Source of the DNA: Thermoanaerobaculia bacterium
GTDB taxonomy: Bacteria > Acidobacteriota > Thermoanaerobaculia > Multivoradales > Multivoraceae
DNA length: 64,000 bases
Direction of reading: 5' to 3'
Assembly: GCA_022826745.1 (NCBI GenBank)
Contig: JAJDUI010000014.1
Coordinates: 62,001-126,000 of the forward strand
This document shows, piece after piece, positions 54,284 through 63,183 of this stretch. Each line of letters begins with the position of its first letter. Position 1 is the first letter of the stretch. The position numbers and the translations under genes are program-made. The notes beneath the pieces are model-generated. The model had not been told where the DNA came from and searched no databases. It saw only the letters and a program-made list of their open reading frames with translations.

Positions 54284-55348
54284 ATGCGTCGCCAACGAAA
54301 CGCTCGCCTCCGTTTCCCGTGGATTCCTGCTCTCGCGGCAGGGCTGACGATCACTGCGCTGCCGGCCGCGCTACCGGCCCAGCAGGCGTCCGACTGGACT
54401 CCGCCACTGGCTGCCGACGGCAAGCCCGACATTTCCGGGGTCTGGGACTTCCGCACGCTTACACCGCTGCAGCGGCCCGAGGACCAGGAAGCCGCGATCG
54501 ACGAGGCCCGGGCCGCCGAGATCGAGGCCGCGGCCGTGGAACGCGCACGCGTCGCCGATCTGCCCAGCGACCCCGAGGAGAGAAGGCTCGAGGCCGGCGG
54601 CGAAGTGGGCGGCTACAACAACTTCTGGTTCGACCGCGGCGCTAGGGTGGTCGACGACCTCCGAACGTCGCTGATCGTCGATCCACCCGACGGCCGCCTG
54701 CCGGAAACGCACCCCGGCATCGAGCGGAAGACACCCGGCGACGACAAGCCGATCGACCGCCCGGTACGGCTACGGGTCGGCGGCATCGGTCTCGACAGCT
54801 ACGAGGATCGGGGATTGGCCGAGCGCTGCCTCCTCGGCTTCAACGTGGGGCCGCCGATCACGCCGGGCGGCTACAACCAGAACATCCAGATCTTCCAGTC
54901 CGCGAACCACGTGGCGATCCTGAACGAGATGGTCCATGACACCCGCATCGTGCCTCTCGACGGGCGTCCTCACCTTCCCGACTCCGTGCGTCAGTGGATG
55001 GGAGACTCCCGCGGCTACTGGGAAGGCGACACCCTGGTCGTCGAGACGAAGAACTTCAGCGACCTGGTGTCGAGCTTCAGCGGCAACGTGTTCAGTTCCG
55101 TCGGCACCGCCTGGGAGATGCACGTCACGGAGAGGTTCCGGCGCGTCGACGAGGACACGCTGCTGTACGAGTACACGGTGAACGACCCCGCGACTTACAC
55201 ACGCCCGTTCAGCGCGCGCCTGCTGATGAAGAAGGGCGACGTCCCGCTGTACGAGTACGCCTGCCACGAAGGCAACTACGGGCTGTACAACATCCTTTCC
55301 GGCGCCCGCGCCGAGGAGGCCGAAGCGGCCGCGACCGGCGCCGAGTAG
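54284..55348 (+). CDS. secreted protein, expanded unnamed family (member 3, divergent)
   Basis: A 354-aa exported paralogue, more divergent than members 1, 2 and 4. It keeps KPDISGVWDFRTLTPLQRP, GEVGGYNNFWFDRG, LRTSLIVDPPDGR, AERCLLGF, HVAILNEMVHDTRIVPLD, YWEGDTLVVETKNF, LYEYTVNDP and YEYACHEGNYGLYNIL, with both conserved Cys. It lacks the HENTGTAWW block and has an extra acidic/Arg helix near residues 65-100. Function unknown. Confidence 0.8.
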   Translation: MRRQRNARLRFPWIPALAAGLTITALPAALPAQQASDWTPPLAADGKPDISGVWDFRTLTPLQRPEDQEAAIDEARAAEIEAAAVERARVADLPSDPEERRLEAGGEVGGYNNFWFDRGARVVDDLRTSLIVDPPDGRLPETHPGIERKTPGDDKPIDRPVRLRVGGIGLDSYEDRGLAERCLLGFNVGPPITPGGYNQNIQIFQSANHVAILNEMVHDTRIVPLDGRPHLPDSVRQWMGDSRGYWEGDTLVVETKNFSDLVSSFSGNVFSSVGTAWEMHVTERFRRVDEDTLLYEYTVNDPATYTRPFSARLLMKKGDVPLYEYACHEGNYGLYNILSGARAEEAEAAATGAE

Positions 55349-55386
55349 CGCGGCCGAATCGTCGCCGCTTCGCGGCGGGTTGTCTT

Positions 55387-55445
55387 CCGCGGGTCAGAAG
55401 ACCCGCGGTCACACGCCTGCGGCGGCAGCGGGTCAGAGGACCCGC
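55387..55445 (+). terminator. double hairpin after secreted-family member 3
   Basis: Two stem-loops in tandem: 55387-55408 (9-bp stem with AGAA loop) and 55428-55445 (7-bp stem with AGAG loop). Both have core gggtc/gaccc and match the hairpin near 11295-11312 in the recD/CobN spacer. They lie between a plus-strand gene end and the minus-strand small gene end, where a bidirectional terminator is expected. No T-tract is clear. Confidence 0.45.
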
Positions 55446-55462
55446 GCACCCAGTGGGGTCGG

Positions 55463-55672
55463 TCAGTCGTCCCAGTCGGGAATCGGCTGCGGCCCCGGGA
55501 CGATCCCCGCGATGTCCGGGTCCTCTCCGCTCGTATCTTCCGGCGCTTCCAGGGCAGCCTGTTCCTTGTCGATCTTCCGCTGCGCCCGCCGTTCCAGCTT
55601 CTCCTGGCGCCGCTGGCGCTTGCGCATCTCTCGTTGACGTTTCGCGAACGTGGTCGGACCAGGTCTGGCCAT
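55463..55672 (-). CDS. small basic hypothetical protein
   Basis: A 69-aa protein. Its N-terminal half is extremely Lys/Arg-rich and probably helical (FAKRQREMRKRQRRQEKLER), and its C-terminal half is acidic and proline-rich, ending IPDWDD. The ATG at 55672 was preferred to the longer frame starting 55723. No family recognised; RNA- or ribosome-associated small proteins can look like this. Confidence 0.6.
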   Translation of the reverse strand: MARPGPTTFAKRQREMRKRQRRQEKLERRAQRKIDKEQAALEAPEDTSGEDPDIAGIVPGPQPIPDWDD

Positions 55673-55779
55673 AGGCGATCTCCCCTCCTCCGCGCCGACT
55701 CGCGCCGTGGCGGAACGAGTCATGGTAACAGGACCTTGACAGCGTGCCGTGGACGGCCGCCAGCGAAACCGTCAGCGGC

Positions 55780-57408
55780 TCAGGGGGTGTAGTAAGTCGG
55801 AGAGCCGGGGCCGACCGGCAGGCCGAGCGCAAAGACCCAGACGTAGAACAGCGTCACCCAGCCGATCAGGTAGGTGATCGAGTACGGGATCATCGTCGCG
55901 ATCAGTGTGCCGATCCCCAGCTTCCGGTCGTAGCGCATCGCCACCGCCAGAATGAGGCCGAAGTAGCTCATCATCGGCGTGATGATGTTCGTCGTCGAGT
56001 CGCCGATCCGGTACGCGGCCTGGATGACCTCCGGGCTGTAGCCGACGGTCATCAGCATCGGCACGAAGATGGGCGCCGTCACTGCCCACTGCGCGGACGC
56101 GCTGCCGAGCATCAGGTTGACGAAGCAGCACATCAGGATGAACGGGATGAACACGATCGGCCCGGTCAGGTCGAAGCGGGTCAGCAGATCGGCGCCGACC
56201 ACGGCCGTGATCGTCCCCAGGTTGGTCCAGTTGAAGAAGGAGACGAACTGCGCGGCGAAGAAGACGAGCACCATGTAGGGCCCGAGCGAACTCATCGCCC
56301 GGCCCATGCCGTCGATCACGTCGCGGTCGTTTCGGACGGACCCCGTGACCCGGCCGAACACGATCGACGGCACGATGAAGAAGACGAAGATGAGGGAGAC
56401 CACGCTCCGCAGCATCGGCCTCAGGTCGTCGATCAGGAGCGCGTTGGCCGCCGGATCGCGGAACCAGCCGTTCTCGGGCAGGGCCAGGAGCGCCAGCCCC
56501 CCGAGCATGACGAGGACGGTCACACCCGCCAGCTTCAGACCGCGCTTCTCCTCCGGCGACAGCGTCTTCAGGCCGTCTTCCGGGTCCTCCAGGTCGTTCG
56601 CCGCCCGGCTCGGGTCGAACGCACCCAGCTTGGGTTCGACGATCCGGGTCGTCACGAAGGTGCCGATTGCCGTGATCATGAAGGTGCTGACCAGCATGAA
56701 GAGGTAGTTCGCGGTCGCCGGGATCTCGTTCGCGGCGCCCGGCGCGTAGGAAGGATCGATGATCCGCGCCGCCTCGGTCGTGATCCCGGCGAGCAGTGGA
56801 TCGACGGTCCCGATCAGGACGTTCGCCGAGTAGCCGCCCGAGACGCCGGCGAACGCCGCCGCCAGGCCGGCGAGGGGATGGCGTCCCACCGACCGGAACA
56901 CGACCGCCGCCAGTGGAATCAGCACGACGTAGCCCATCTCCGAGGCGGTGTTCGAGACGACCGAGGCGAAGACCACGACCGCGGTCAACAGGTTCCGCGG
57001 CGCGCCCAGGACGAGAGCCCGGAGCAGGGCCCCGAGCAGACCCGACCGTTCGGCGACGCCGACCCCGAGCAACGCGACCAGGACCGTGCCCAGCGGCGCG
57101 AAGCCCGTGAAGTTCGTCACCAGGTTCATCGCGATCCGCCGCATTCCTTCCGGGTTCATCAGGCTGACCGCGCGGATCCTCCCGTCCTCGGAGCGGCCCG
57201 AGACGCCGGCCGGCCGCGGGTCTTCGACCTGCCAGTCGAGAATCTCCGCCATCCCCGAGACCAGCAGGATGAGCAGCGCCAGCACCGCGAACAGCGTCAC
57301 CGGATGCGGCAAGAGGTTGCCGAGGAACTCGACTGCGTTCAGAAAGCGGGTGAAGAGGCCGGGGCCACGTCCCTCTCGCCGTTTTCGCCGCTTCGGAGCC
57401 TCGGCCAT
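55780..57408 (-). CDS. AbgT family transporter
   Basis: A 542-aa membrane protein of the AbgT family, whose founding member takes up p-aminobenzoyl-glutamate and some others export sulfonamides. Signature regions: VEFLGNLLPHPVTLFAVLA, GFAPLGTVLVALLGVGVAERSG, ASVVSNTASEMGYVVLIPLA, and a C-terminal GYSPEVIQAAYRIGDSTTNIITPMMSYF. An Arg/Lys-rich cytoplasmic N-terminus precedes helix 1. It follows the phosphatase gene with a hairpin between them, so it may be a separate unit. Confidence 0.92.
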   Translation of the reverse strand: MAEAPKRRKRREGRGPGLFTRFLNAVEFLGNLLPHPVTLFAVLALLILLVSGMAEILDWQVEDPRPAGVSGRSEDGRIRAVSLMNPEGMRRIAMNLVTNFTGFAPLGTVLVALLGVGVAERSGLLGALLRALVLGAPRNLLTAVVVFASVVSNTASEMGYVVLIPLAAVVFRSVGRHPLAGLAAAFAGVSGGYSANVLIGTVDPLLAGITTEAARIIDPSYAPGAANEIPATANYLFMLVSTFMITAIGTFVTTRIVEPKLGAFDPSRAANDLEDPEDGLKTLSPEEKRGLKLAGVTVLVMLGGLALLALPENGWFRDPAANALLIDDLRPMLRSVVSLIFVFFIVPSIVFGRVTGSVRNDRDVIDGMGRAMSSLGPYMVLVFFAAQFVSFFNWTNLGTITAVVGADLLTRFDLTGPIVFIPFILMCCFVNLMLGSASAQWAVTAPIFVPMLMTVGYSPEVIQAAYRIGDSTTNIITPMMSYFGLILAVAMRYDRKLGIGTLIATMIPYSITYLIGWVTLFYVWVFALGLPVGPGSPTYYTP

Positions 57409-57429
57409 CCGGCGAACAGTAACCCATGG

Positions 57430-57448
57430 CCGCGGGTGAACCCCGCGG
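57430..57448 (-). terminator. hairpin downstream of phoD-like gene
   Basis: Stem ccgcggg (57430-57436) with cccgcgg (57442-57448), loop of five bases, lying 16 nt after the stop of the PhoD-like gene and before AbgT. A transcription-termination or attenuation role is plausible; there is no T-tract. Confidence 0.4.
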
Positions 57449-57463
57449 CGCGACGATGCGCTT

Positions 57464-59104
57464 TCAGCCGCGCCGGATGACGGCCGTGTGGTACGGCTCG
57501 AGGTCGTCGATCGCCGACTCAGGCTCCCCCGTCTTCCAGGCGAACAGCCGCACCGTGACCTCGGACGGCGTCGCGTCGAAGAGGGCGAAGCCGTTCTTCT
57601 CGAAGGTCTCGCCGCGCACGTCGTGCTCGACCCCGGTGGCCGCCAGCGGTGGCGTCCCCCGCGCCGCGGAAGGCCAGCCGGTCAGGGTGCCGAGCGGTCC
57701 GGTCAGCACGGCGTGGACCGGGTTGGCCGAGAGATCCAGGCTGCCGCTTCGCTCGAGCACGGAGTGGCCGATCGCGTGCAGGTCGCCCGACAGCACGATG
57801 CCGGCCCGCTGCGACTGGGACGCCAGCGACTCCAGCAGGCGCTGATGCTGCCGCAACCAGCCCTCCTGCCAGAAGTACTTCTCGCGCTCCGTCGTCAGCC
57901 TGAAGTTGCTGCCGGCGAAGTTGCCGATGCGCGACACGGTGGCGCCGCCGTCGTCGAGGTCGGCGACGTCCGGATACCACTCCCGCCACTTCCCCGCCGA
58001 CCAGCCGAACGGGTGAGACGGCACGTGGAACACCTGCGAGACCGTCTGGTCCCGGGTGCGCTGGTGCAGCCAGTGCTCGGCCTCCGGCGGCACGAGACCG
58101 GCGTGGATTCCCTTGAGCGACAGGTAGCGGGCGCAGTCGTAGATCAGGACCTCGGCCAGCCGGCCGTAGCGGAACGTGCCAAAGGCCTCGGAGATGCCGG
58201 GCTCCCGGTCTCCGGCGCCGGCGCCGGAGATCGCCCGCGGGCGTTCGACGTCGGGCAGGAACTCGGGCAGAAAGGCGTTGCGGGTGAAGCGTGCGAACTC
58301 GACCTGATAGCGGTCGGGAGGCAGCGTTACCATCTGGGGGTCGGCGTCGTCGTTCTCGTAGTAGTCGTGGTCGTCGCTGACGAAGTAGGAAGGCGTCGAA
58401 CGCAGCATGACTCCGTAGAGGTCGGCGATCTGCGGCCCGACCGCGGCCTTGATCGAGGTCTCGTTGCTGGTTCCCAGCACGGGCAGACTGAGGTCCAGCC
58501 AGCCGATCCGCTCGTAGAACTCGCGGGAACGCCGGCCCCGCTCCTCGCCGCGGTTGTAGAGCACCGTGCGCTGGTCCCAGTAGATGTGGTCGCCGATCGC
58601 GATCAGCGCCCGCGGGCCAAAGGAGAGCGCCCGCCTCAACAGCCGGCGGCGAACCGCCAGCGGCAGGAAGAAGCCCGACTCGGGATGGCCCCCGGCGCAG
58701 GTGTAGGCGAGGAAGCGCACCGACTCGGGTTGGGCCGAGGGCGAAGGGAAGGTGCGGAGAGGCCACGGGTCGCACAGGGCTTCGCCGCCGCCCAGCAGTT
58801 GCAGGGCGTACTCCGTGTCGGGCTCCAGGCCGCCCGCGTCGAAGGAGAAGAAACGCCGTGCGCTGTCCGTGCTCCGGCCCCCGACGAGGCGCTCGCCGAT
58901 GCGAAGCACCGGCACGAAGTCGAGCGGGTCGGCGAAGGAGCACTTGAGCGCCACGCGGTCGTGGCTCGCCGCCGGAATCAGATGCCGGAGCGGGCCGGCG
59001 CGCCAGCCGTCGTCGGAAAGCGCCGGCGAGCGGCTGAGTCCGGTTCCGGCGGCCGCAACGGCCGCGGTGGCGATGAAGCGTCTCCGGGTCCAGTCGGACG
59101 TCAT
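57464..59104 (-). CDS. PhoD-like alkaline phosphatase D family protein
   Basis: A 546-aa exported metallophosphoesterase. A twin-arginine signal (TRRRFIATAAVAAAG) is present, as usual for PhoD, which folds with its metals in the cytoplasm. The catalytic core shows IAIGDHIYWDQ, FVSDDHDYYENDDADP and GIVLSGDLHAIGHS, the metal-binding Asp/His/Asn motifs of the family. N- and C-terminal beta domains are typical. Its start overlaps the stop of the metzincin gene by four bases, so the two are co-transcribed. Confidence 0.9.
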   Translation of the reverse strand: MTSDWTRRRFIATAAVAAAGTGLSRSPALSDDGWRAGPLRHLIPAASHDRVALKCSFADPLDFVPVLRIGERLVGGRSTDSARRFFSFDAGGLEPDTEYALQLLGGGEALCDPWPLRTFPSPSAQPESVRFLAYTCAGGHPESGFFLPLAVRRRLLRRALSFGPRALIAIGDHIYWDQRTVLYNRGEERGRRSREFYERIGWLDLSLPVLGTSNETSIKAAVGPQIADLYGVMLRSTPSYFVSDDHDYYENDDADPQMVTLPPDRYQVEFARFTRNAFLPEFLPDVERPRAISGAGAGDREPGISEAFGTFRYGRLAEVLIYDCARYLSLKGIHAGLVPPEAEHWLHQRTRDQTVSQVFHVPSHPFGWSAGKWREWYPDVADLDDGGATVSRIGNFAGSNFRLTTEREKYFWQEGWLRQHQRLLESLASQSQRAGIVLSGDLHAIGHSVLERSGSLDLSANPVHAVLTGPLGTLTGWPSAARGTPPLAATGVEHDVRGETFEKNGFALFDATPSEVTVRLFAWKTGEPESAIDDLEPYHTAVIRRG

Positions 59105-59751
59105 GGTCGGGTTCCTCCCAGGAACGAGCGTAGCCGCTCGCGGTCGATTTCGGTCAGCGGCAGGAATCGGGATTGGCCGCCATTGCGCGCCGAGGTGTCA
59201 CAGGGTTGGCACATCAGAACACCCGGCTCGCGAGTGTGCCTCAGGCCAAGGACATGCCCGAGTTCGTGGGCAATCACGTTGCGAACCACGTGCTCGCGCT
59301 CGTCGCCCGAAGGAATGGCGACGAAGTAACGGCCATCGTCGCCGTAGGGCCAGGCGAAGGGCATGAGACCCTGGGCGGAGAGCAGCACGACGACCTCCGC
59401 CTCGACCCGGAAGAGCGCCTCGGGCGGTTTGGGTCCCGGATCGGACGAGTGCAGGCGGCCGGCGAGCTGCGAGAGCTGGTGGGCGTAGTTCTCGAACGGC
59501 CGAAGTCCGTGCGCGGGAACTCTCGGACCCGGCTCCCGAAACGGCGCACCCAGCCCCAGATCCGAGACCGTCTCGTTCCAGAACGAGATCGCCTCCTGGA
59601 CCATGGCGATCCGTTCGTCATCGGCATCGGCGACCACTACGGCGACCCGTCTGATCTGACCGGACGACGAATCCGAAGCGGACGCAACTGGCAGAATGCC
59701 CAGCGCAAGAACCAGGAAGGAACCCGACTTCGCCCGCCAGGAGAACGTCAT
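59101..59751 (-). CDS. secreted metzincin (matrixin-like) zinc protease
   Basis: A 216-aa exported zinc protease with signal peptide (GSFLVLALGILPVASA). The zinc motif HELGHVLGLRH (residues 162-172) has all three His and the catalytic Glu, followed by a Met-turn (VLM at 178-180). No pro-peptide Cys switch is seen, though two Cys near 181-184 follow the Met-turn. Its start codon is back-to-back with the divergent CocE gene start at 59752, with no spacer. It overlaps the PhoD gene downstream. Confidence 0.85.
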   Translation of the reverse strand: MTFSWRAKSGSFLVLALGILPVASASDSSSGQIRRVAVVVADADDERIAMVQEAISFWNETVSDLGLGAPFREPGPRVPAHGLRPFENYAHQLSQLAGRLHSSDPGPKPPEALFRVEAEVVVLLSAQGLMPFAWPYGDDGRYFVAIPSGDEREHVVRNVIAHELGHVLGLRHTREPGVLMCQPCDTSARNGGQSRFLPLTEIDRERLRSFLGGTRP

Positions 59752-61665
59752 ATGCGCCACATTCGAACCGTCATCAGGCTGCTGCCAATCGCTGTCTCCC
59801 TGGCCCTGGCTACTCCGCCGGTTCTCGGCCAGATCCACCGGACGCCGGACCCGGTGCGCCGGGCCGACCTCCACCGTCTCGCCGAAGTCGATCGAATGGT
59901 CATGGTACCTATGCGCGACGGTGTCCGCCTCGCCACCGAGATCTATCGGCCACGGAACGCGCAGGGTCCGGTGCCGGCGGTCTTCTGGCGCACGCCCTAC
60001 AACTTCAGCCCGCTGCCGGAGCCGAACCTGGAACGCCCGAGCGCGCTGCTCAAGTTCGGCCTGGACGCGATCGAGCGCGGCTACGCCTTCGTGGTGCAGA
60101 ACGAGCGCGGCAAGTTCTTCTCCGAGGGCGACTGGGAGATCCTCGGCCGGCCGCGCACGGACGGCTACGACGCGCTGACCTGGATCGCCGACCAGCCGTG
60201 GTCCAGCGGCAAGGTCGCCACGCTCGGCTGCTCCTCGACCGCCGAGTGGCAGATGGGCCTGGCCGCGATGCGGCATCCCGCCCACGCCGCCGCCGTACCG
60301 ATGGGCCAGGGCGCCGGCATCGGCCGCATGGGGCCGTTCCACGAGCAGGGGAACTTCTACCGCGGCGGCGCGCTCCAGCTTCCGATGGCCGTCTGGCTCT
60401 TCGGCGAGCAGAACACCCAGCGGCCGACCTTCCCGCCGGACACCAGCCGGGAGGACCTCGAACGGCTCGCGACCTACTTCGACCTGGCGGCGAAGATGCC
60501 GGCCCTCGACTGGAAGCAGGCGCTGTGGCACCTGCCGATCCAGACCTTGATCGAATCCGTGGGCGGACCGAAGGGAATCTTCGGTCAGTTCGCCGTCCGC
60601 CTGCCGGACGACCCGGCCTGGTACGAAGGCGGCCTCTACCACGACGACGAGCCGTTCGGCGTGCCGGCGCTGTGGGCCAACTCCTGGTACGACCTGTCCG
60701 TTTCGCCGAACCTGGCGCTCTACGGCCATGTCCGCGAGAACGCCGACCCGGAAGTCCGCGATCACCAGTACATGGTCATCGCGCCCAGCCTGCACTGCAA
60801 CATGTACCGGCTGACGAACCCGCTCGTCGTCGGCGAGCGGAACTTCGGCGACACGGACTTCGGTTTCGACGAGATGCTGTGGGCATTCATGGACCGGTTC
60901 ACGAAATCCGAAGCGAACGGCTTCGAGGACCGCTACGCCAGGGTCCGCTACTTCCTGATGGGCGAGGACCGCTGGGAGAACGCCGCCGACTGGCCGCCCG
61001 CCGGTGTCGAACCGATGACCTTCTACCTGGACAGCGACGGCAGCGCGAACAGCGCCGCCGGCGACGGCAGGCTCACGGCGGACAGCGGCGGAGGCGGCGC
61101 CGACGCGGACCGCTTCGTCTACGACCCGGGCTCGCCGGTGCCGACGCATGGCGGCGCCTTCTGCTGCATGGGCGACTACCAGCCCGGCGCCTTCGATCAG
61201 CGCGGAATCGAGGCCCGCACCGACGTGCTCGTGTACACGACGGAGCCGTTCCAGGAACCGCTGGCGGTCGTCGGCTCGATCGATGTCGTCCTGCACGTTT
61301 CATCGGACGCGCCAGACACCGACTTCACAGTCAAGCTGGTCGACGTCCACCCGGACGGCCGCGCCTTCAACCTGGACGACACGATCCTGCGCATGCGCTA
61401 CCGCGAGGGCTTCGACCGCCACGTCTCGATGGAGCCGGGCGAGGTCTACGAGGTGACCCTGGGCCCACTCGCCACCGCCAACGTCTTCGGCGCCGGTCAC
61501 CGCCTGCGGATCGAAGTCTCGAGCAGCAACTTCCCCCGCTACGACCGCAACCTGAACACCGGCGGCAACAACTACGACGAGAGCGAATGGCGGGTGGCCC
61601 GGAACGCCGTCCACCACTCGGCGGAGCAACCCTCGCGGATCGTGCTGCCTGTGCTGGATCGCTAG
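59752..61665 (+). CDS. CocE/NonD family hydrolase (X-Pro dipeptidyl-peptidase-like)
   Basis: A 637-aa exported serine hydrolase of the S15/CocE family. Signal peptide ends near LGQIHR. The alpha/beta-hydrolase part begins VMVPMRDGVRLATEIYRP, and the nucleophile elbow is GCSSTAE (Ser161), a variant of the usual GxSYxG. The C-terminal jelly-roll (TDVLVYTTEPFQEPLAVVG; LFGAGHRLRIEVSSSNFPRYDRN-like) is complete. The ATG has an AGGAG site at 59738-59742, which lies inside the opposite-strand protease gene. May hydrolyse acyl, proline or cocaine-like esters; substrate unknown. Confidence 0.9.
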   Translation: MRHIRTVIRLLPIAVSLALATPPVLGQIHRTPDPVRRADLHRLAEVDRMVMVPMRDGVRLATEIYRPRNAQGPVPAVFWRTPYNFSPLPEPNLERPSALLKFGLDAIERGYAFVVQNERGKFFSEGDWEILGRPRTDGYDALTWIADQPWSSGKVATLGCSSTAEWQMGLAAMRHPAHAAAVPMGQGAGIGRMGPFHEQGNFYRGGALQLPMAVWLFGEQNTQRPTFPPDTSREDLERLATYFDLAAKMPALDWKQALWHLPIQTLIESVGGPKGIFGQFAVRLPDDPAWYEGGLYHDDEPFGVPALWANSWYDLSVSPNLALYGHVRENADPEVRDHQYMVIAPSLHCNMYRLTNPLVVGERNFGDTDFGFDEMLWAFMDRFTKSEANGFEDRYARVRYFLMGEDRWENAADWPPAGVEPMTFYLDSDGSANSAAGDGRLTADSGGGGADADRFVYDPGSPVPTHGGAFCCMGDYQPGAFDQRGIEARTDVLVYTTEPFQEPLAVVGSIDVVLHVSSDAPDTDFTVKLVDVHPDGRAFNLDDTILRMRYREGFDRHVSMEPGEVYEVTLGPLATANVFGAGHRLRIEVSSSNFPRYDRNLNTGGNNYDESEWRVARNAVHHSAEQPSRIVLPVLDR

Positions 61666-61680
61666 TCAGGACAGCGCTCG

Positions 61681-61717
61681 ACTGTCGGTGCGCCGGCCAA
61701 CTGTCGGTGCGCCGGCC
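61681..61717. repeat. two tandem 18-bp units
   Basis: The unit actgtcggtgcgccggcc occurs at 61681-61698 and 61700-61717 with a single base between, right after the CocE stop. The second copy forms the 5' arm of the hairpin that follows. Only two units are present, so this may be a simple local duplication. Confidence 0.8.
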
Positions 61718-61728
61718 TTCTGGCCGGC
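61711..61728. terminator. hairpin between convergent CocE and sulfatase genes
   Basis: Stem gccggcc/ggccggc with loop ttct, in the 95-nt spacer between the stop codons of the CocE hydrolase (+) and the sulfatase (-). It could terminate transcripts from both sides. A smaller stem (tccgcc/ggcgga) follows at about 61730-61744. Confidence 0.45.
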
Positions 61729-61760
61729 ATCCGCCGGAGGCGGAATCCGCCAGCACGCTG

Positions 61761-63158
61761 CTAAGGCTCCAGCGGCGGCACCTTCTGGCTGAACTTCACG
61801 CCGGTCACGCGGTCCGTGTTGTCCGCCCGCCGCCGGCGACTCGGCGGGAAGTCCCCCGTCCGCTCGATCCACTCATCGAGAACCCGGCTCAACCGGCGGG
61901 CAACCTGCTCCACTTCCGGCCTGCCGGCCAGGTTCACAAGTTCGTGCGGATCCGACTCCAGGTCATAGACCTCGATCATCGGCCTCGGCGCCTCGAACAG
62001 CCGCGCCTGACCCGGCGTCAACTCTCCAGCCTCACGCGCGGCCGTCAGGCTGTACCAGGACGGACTGCGCGAGGCGTCGGCCGGCGTGCAGAGCGGCAGT
62101 TCCGTGTACGCATTCCGGATCAGCTTGTAGCGCGGGCCGCGCACAGCTCGGATGTGCTCGTCGCAGTTGTGCCAGTTCCGCTCGGCGAACACGTGCTCAC
62201 GGCCGGGCGGGGCCTGGTCCCGGAGCGCCGCAAGGAAGCTCGTGCCGTGGAAGCCCTCGGGTTCCGACGCCCCGGCCGCCTCGAGGAGGGTCGGAGCCAG
62301 GTCGATCACGCTCGCTAGCCCCGCATAGCGGACGCCTTTCGGCGTCACGCCCGGCCAGGAGAAGATCAACGGCGTGCGGATGCCGGCGTCGTACGCGGTC
62401 GCCTTGGCGCGCGGGAACGGCATCCCGTTGTCGCTCAGGAAGACGACCAGGGTGTTGTCGCGCAGCTCGCGCCGGTCCAGTTCAGCCAGCATCCGGCCGA
62501 TCTCGCCATCCATCCGCGAGATCTCGTCATAGTAGAAGGCCAGGTCGCTGCGCGTCGCCGCGTCGTCGACCAGGTAGGGCGGCACCGGGACCTCGCCCGG
62601 ATCGTGCGGCGGATCGACCGCGTCGGCCGAGTACGGTCGGTGCGGATCGCGGAAGCCGACCCAGAGGAAGAAAGGCCGCTCCCCCGCCTGGTCCAGGAAA
62701 CCGGGCAGGCCTTCCCAGGTCTGCTCCGAGAACCACTCGAACTGCCGCTCGCCCTCCGGGCCGTAATGGGTCTTCCGCATGTGCCCGGTGAAGTAGCCCT
62801 CGCGGGCGAGGTAGGCCGGCACCAGGTCCACGCCTGCGGACAACGGCGTATGCAGATCCTCGGCGCCCGTGGCGTGCGGATACCGACCGGAGAGGATGCT
62901 GATCCGCGACGGACTGCAGGACGCCGTCGTAAGGAAGGCGTTCTCGAACACGACCCCGGATGCCGCCAGACCGTCCAGGTTCGGCGTCCGCACGACCCGG
63001 TTGCGGTACGCCCCGAAGTCCGACCAGCCGGCGTCGTCGGCGACGAAGACGACGATGTTCGGCGGCTCGTCGACGCCCCGCGCGGGCGGGCTCGTCGCCG
63101 CCGCCAGCAGGAGCCCCAAGCCCAGGAATCCCAGGCTCGGAGAGCGGATGCGGCGCAT
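61761..63158 (-). CDS. secreted type I sulfatase
   Basis: A 465-aa exported sulfatase of the alkaline-phosphatase superfamily. Signal peptide (FLGLGLLLAAATSP). Metal-binding Asp41/42 in FVADDAGWSDFG. The formylglycine motif is CSPSR (Cys81) followed by GRYPHATG, the form needing a formylglycine-generating enzyme, which is not in this window. Other active-site residues are in KTHYG and FLSDNGMPF. Probably removes sulfate from a polysaccharide or small ester; identity unknown. Confidence 0.92.
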   Translation of the reverse strand: MRRIRSPSLGFLGLGLLLAAATSPPARGVDEPPNIVVFVADDAGWSDFGAYRNRVVRTPNLDGLAASGVVFENAFLTTASCSPSRISILSGRYPHATGAEDLHTPLSAGVDLVPAYLAREGYFTGHMRKTHYGPEGERQFEWFSEQTWEGLPGFLDQAGERPFFLWVGFRDPHRPYSADAVDPPHDPGEVPVPPYLVDDAATRSDLAFYYDEISRMDGEIGRMLAELDRRELRDNTLVVFLSDNGMPFPRAKATAYDAGIRTPLIFSWPGVTPKGVRYAGLASVIDLAPTLLEAAGASEPEGFHGTSFLAALRDQAPPGREHVFAERNWHNCDEHIRAVRGPRYKLIRNAYTELPLCTPADASRSPSWYSLTAAREAGELTPGQARLFEAPRPMIEVYDLESDPHELVNLAGRPEVEQVARRLSRVLDEWIERTGDFPPSRRRRADNTDRVTGVKFSQKVPPLEP

Positions 63159-63183
63159 GGGCTCGCGCGCCCGGCCGGCTCGT

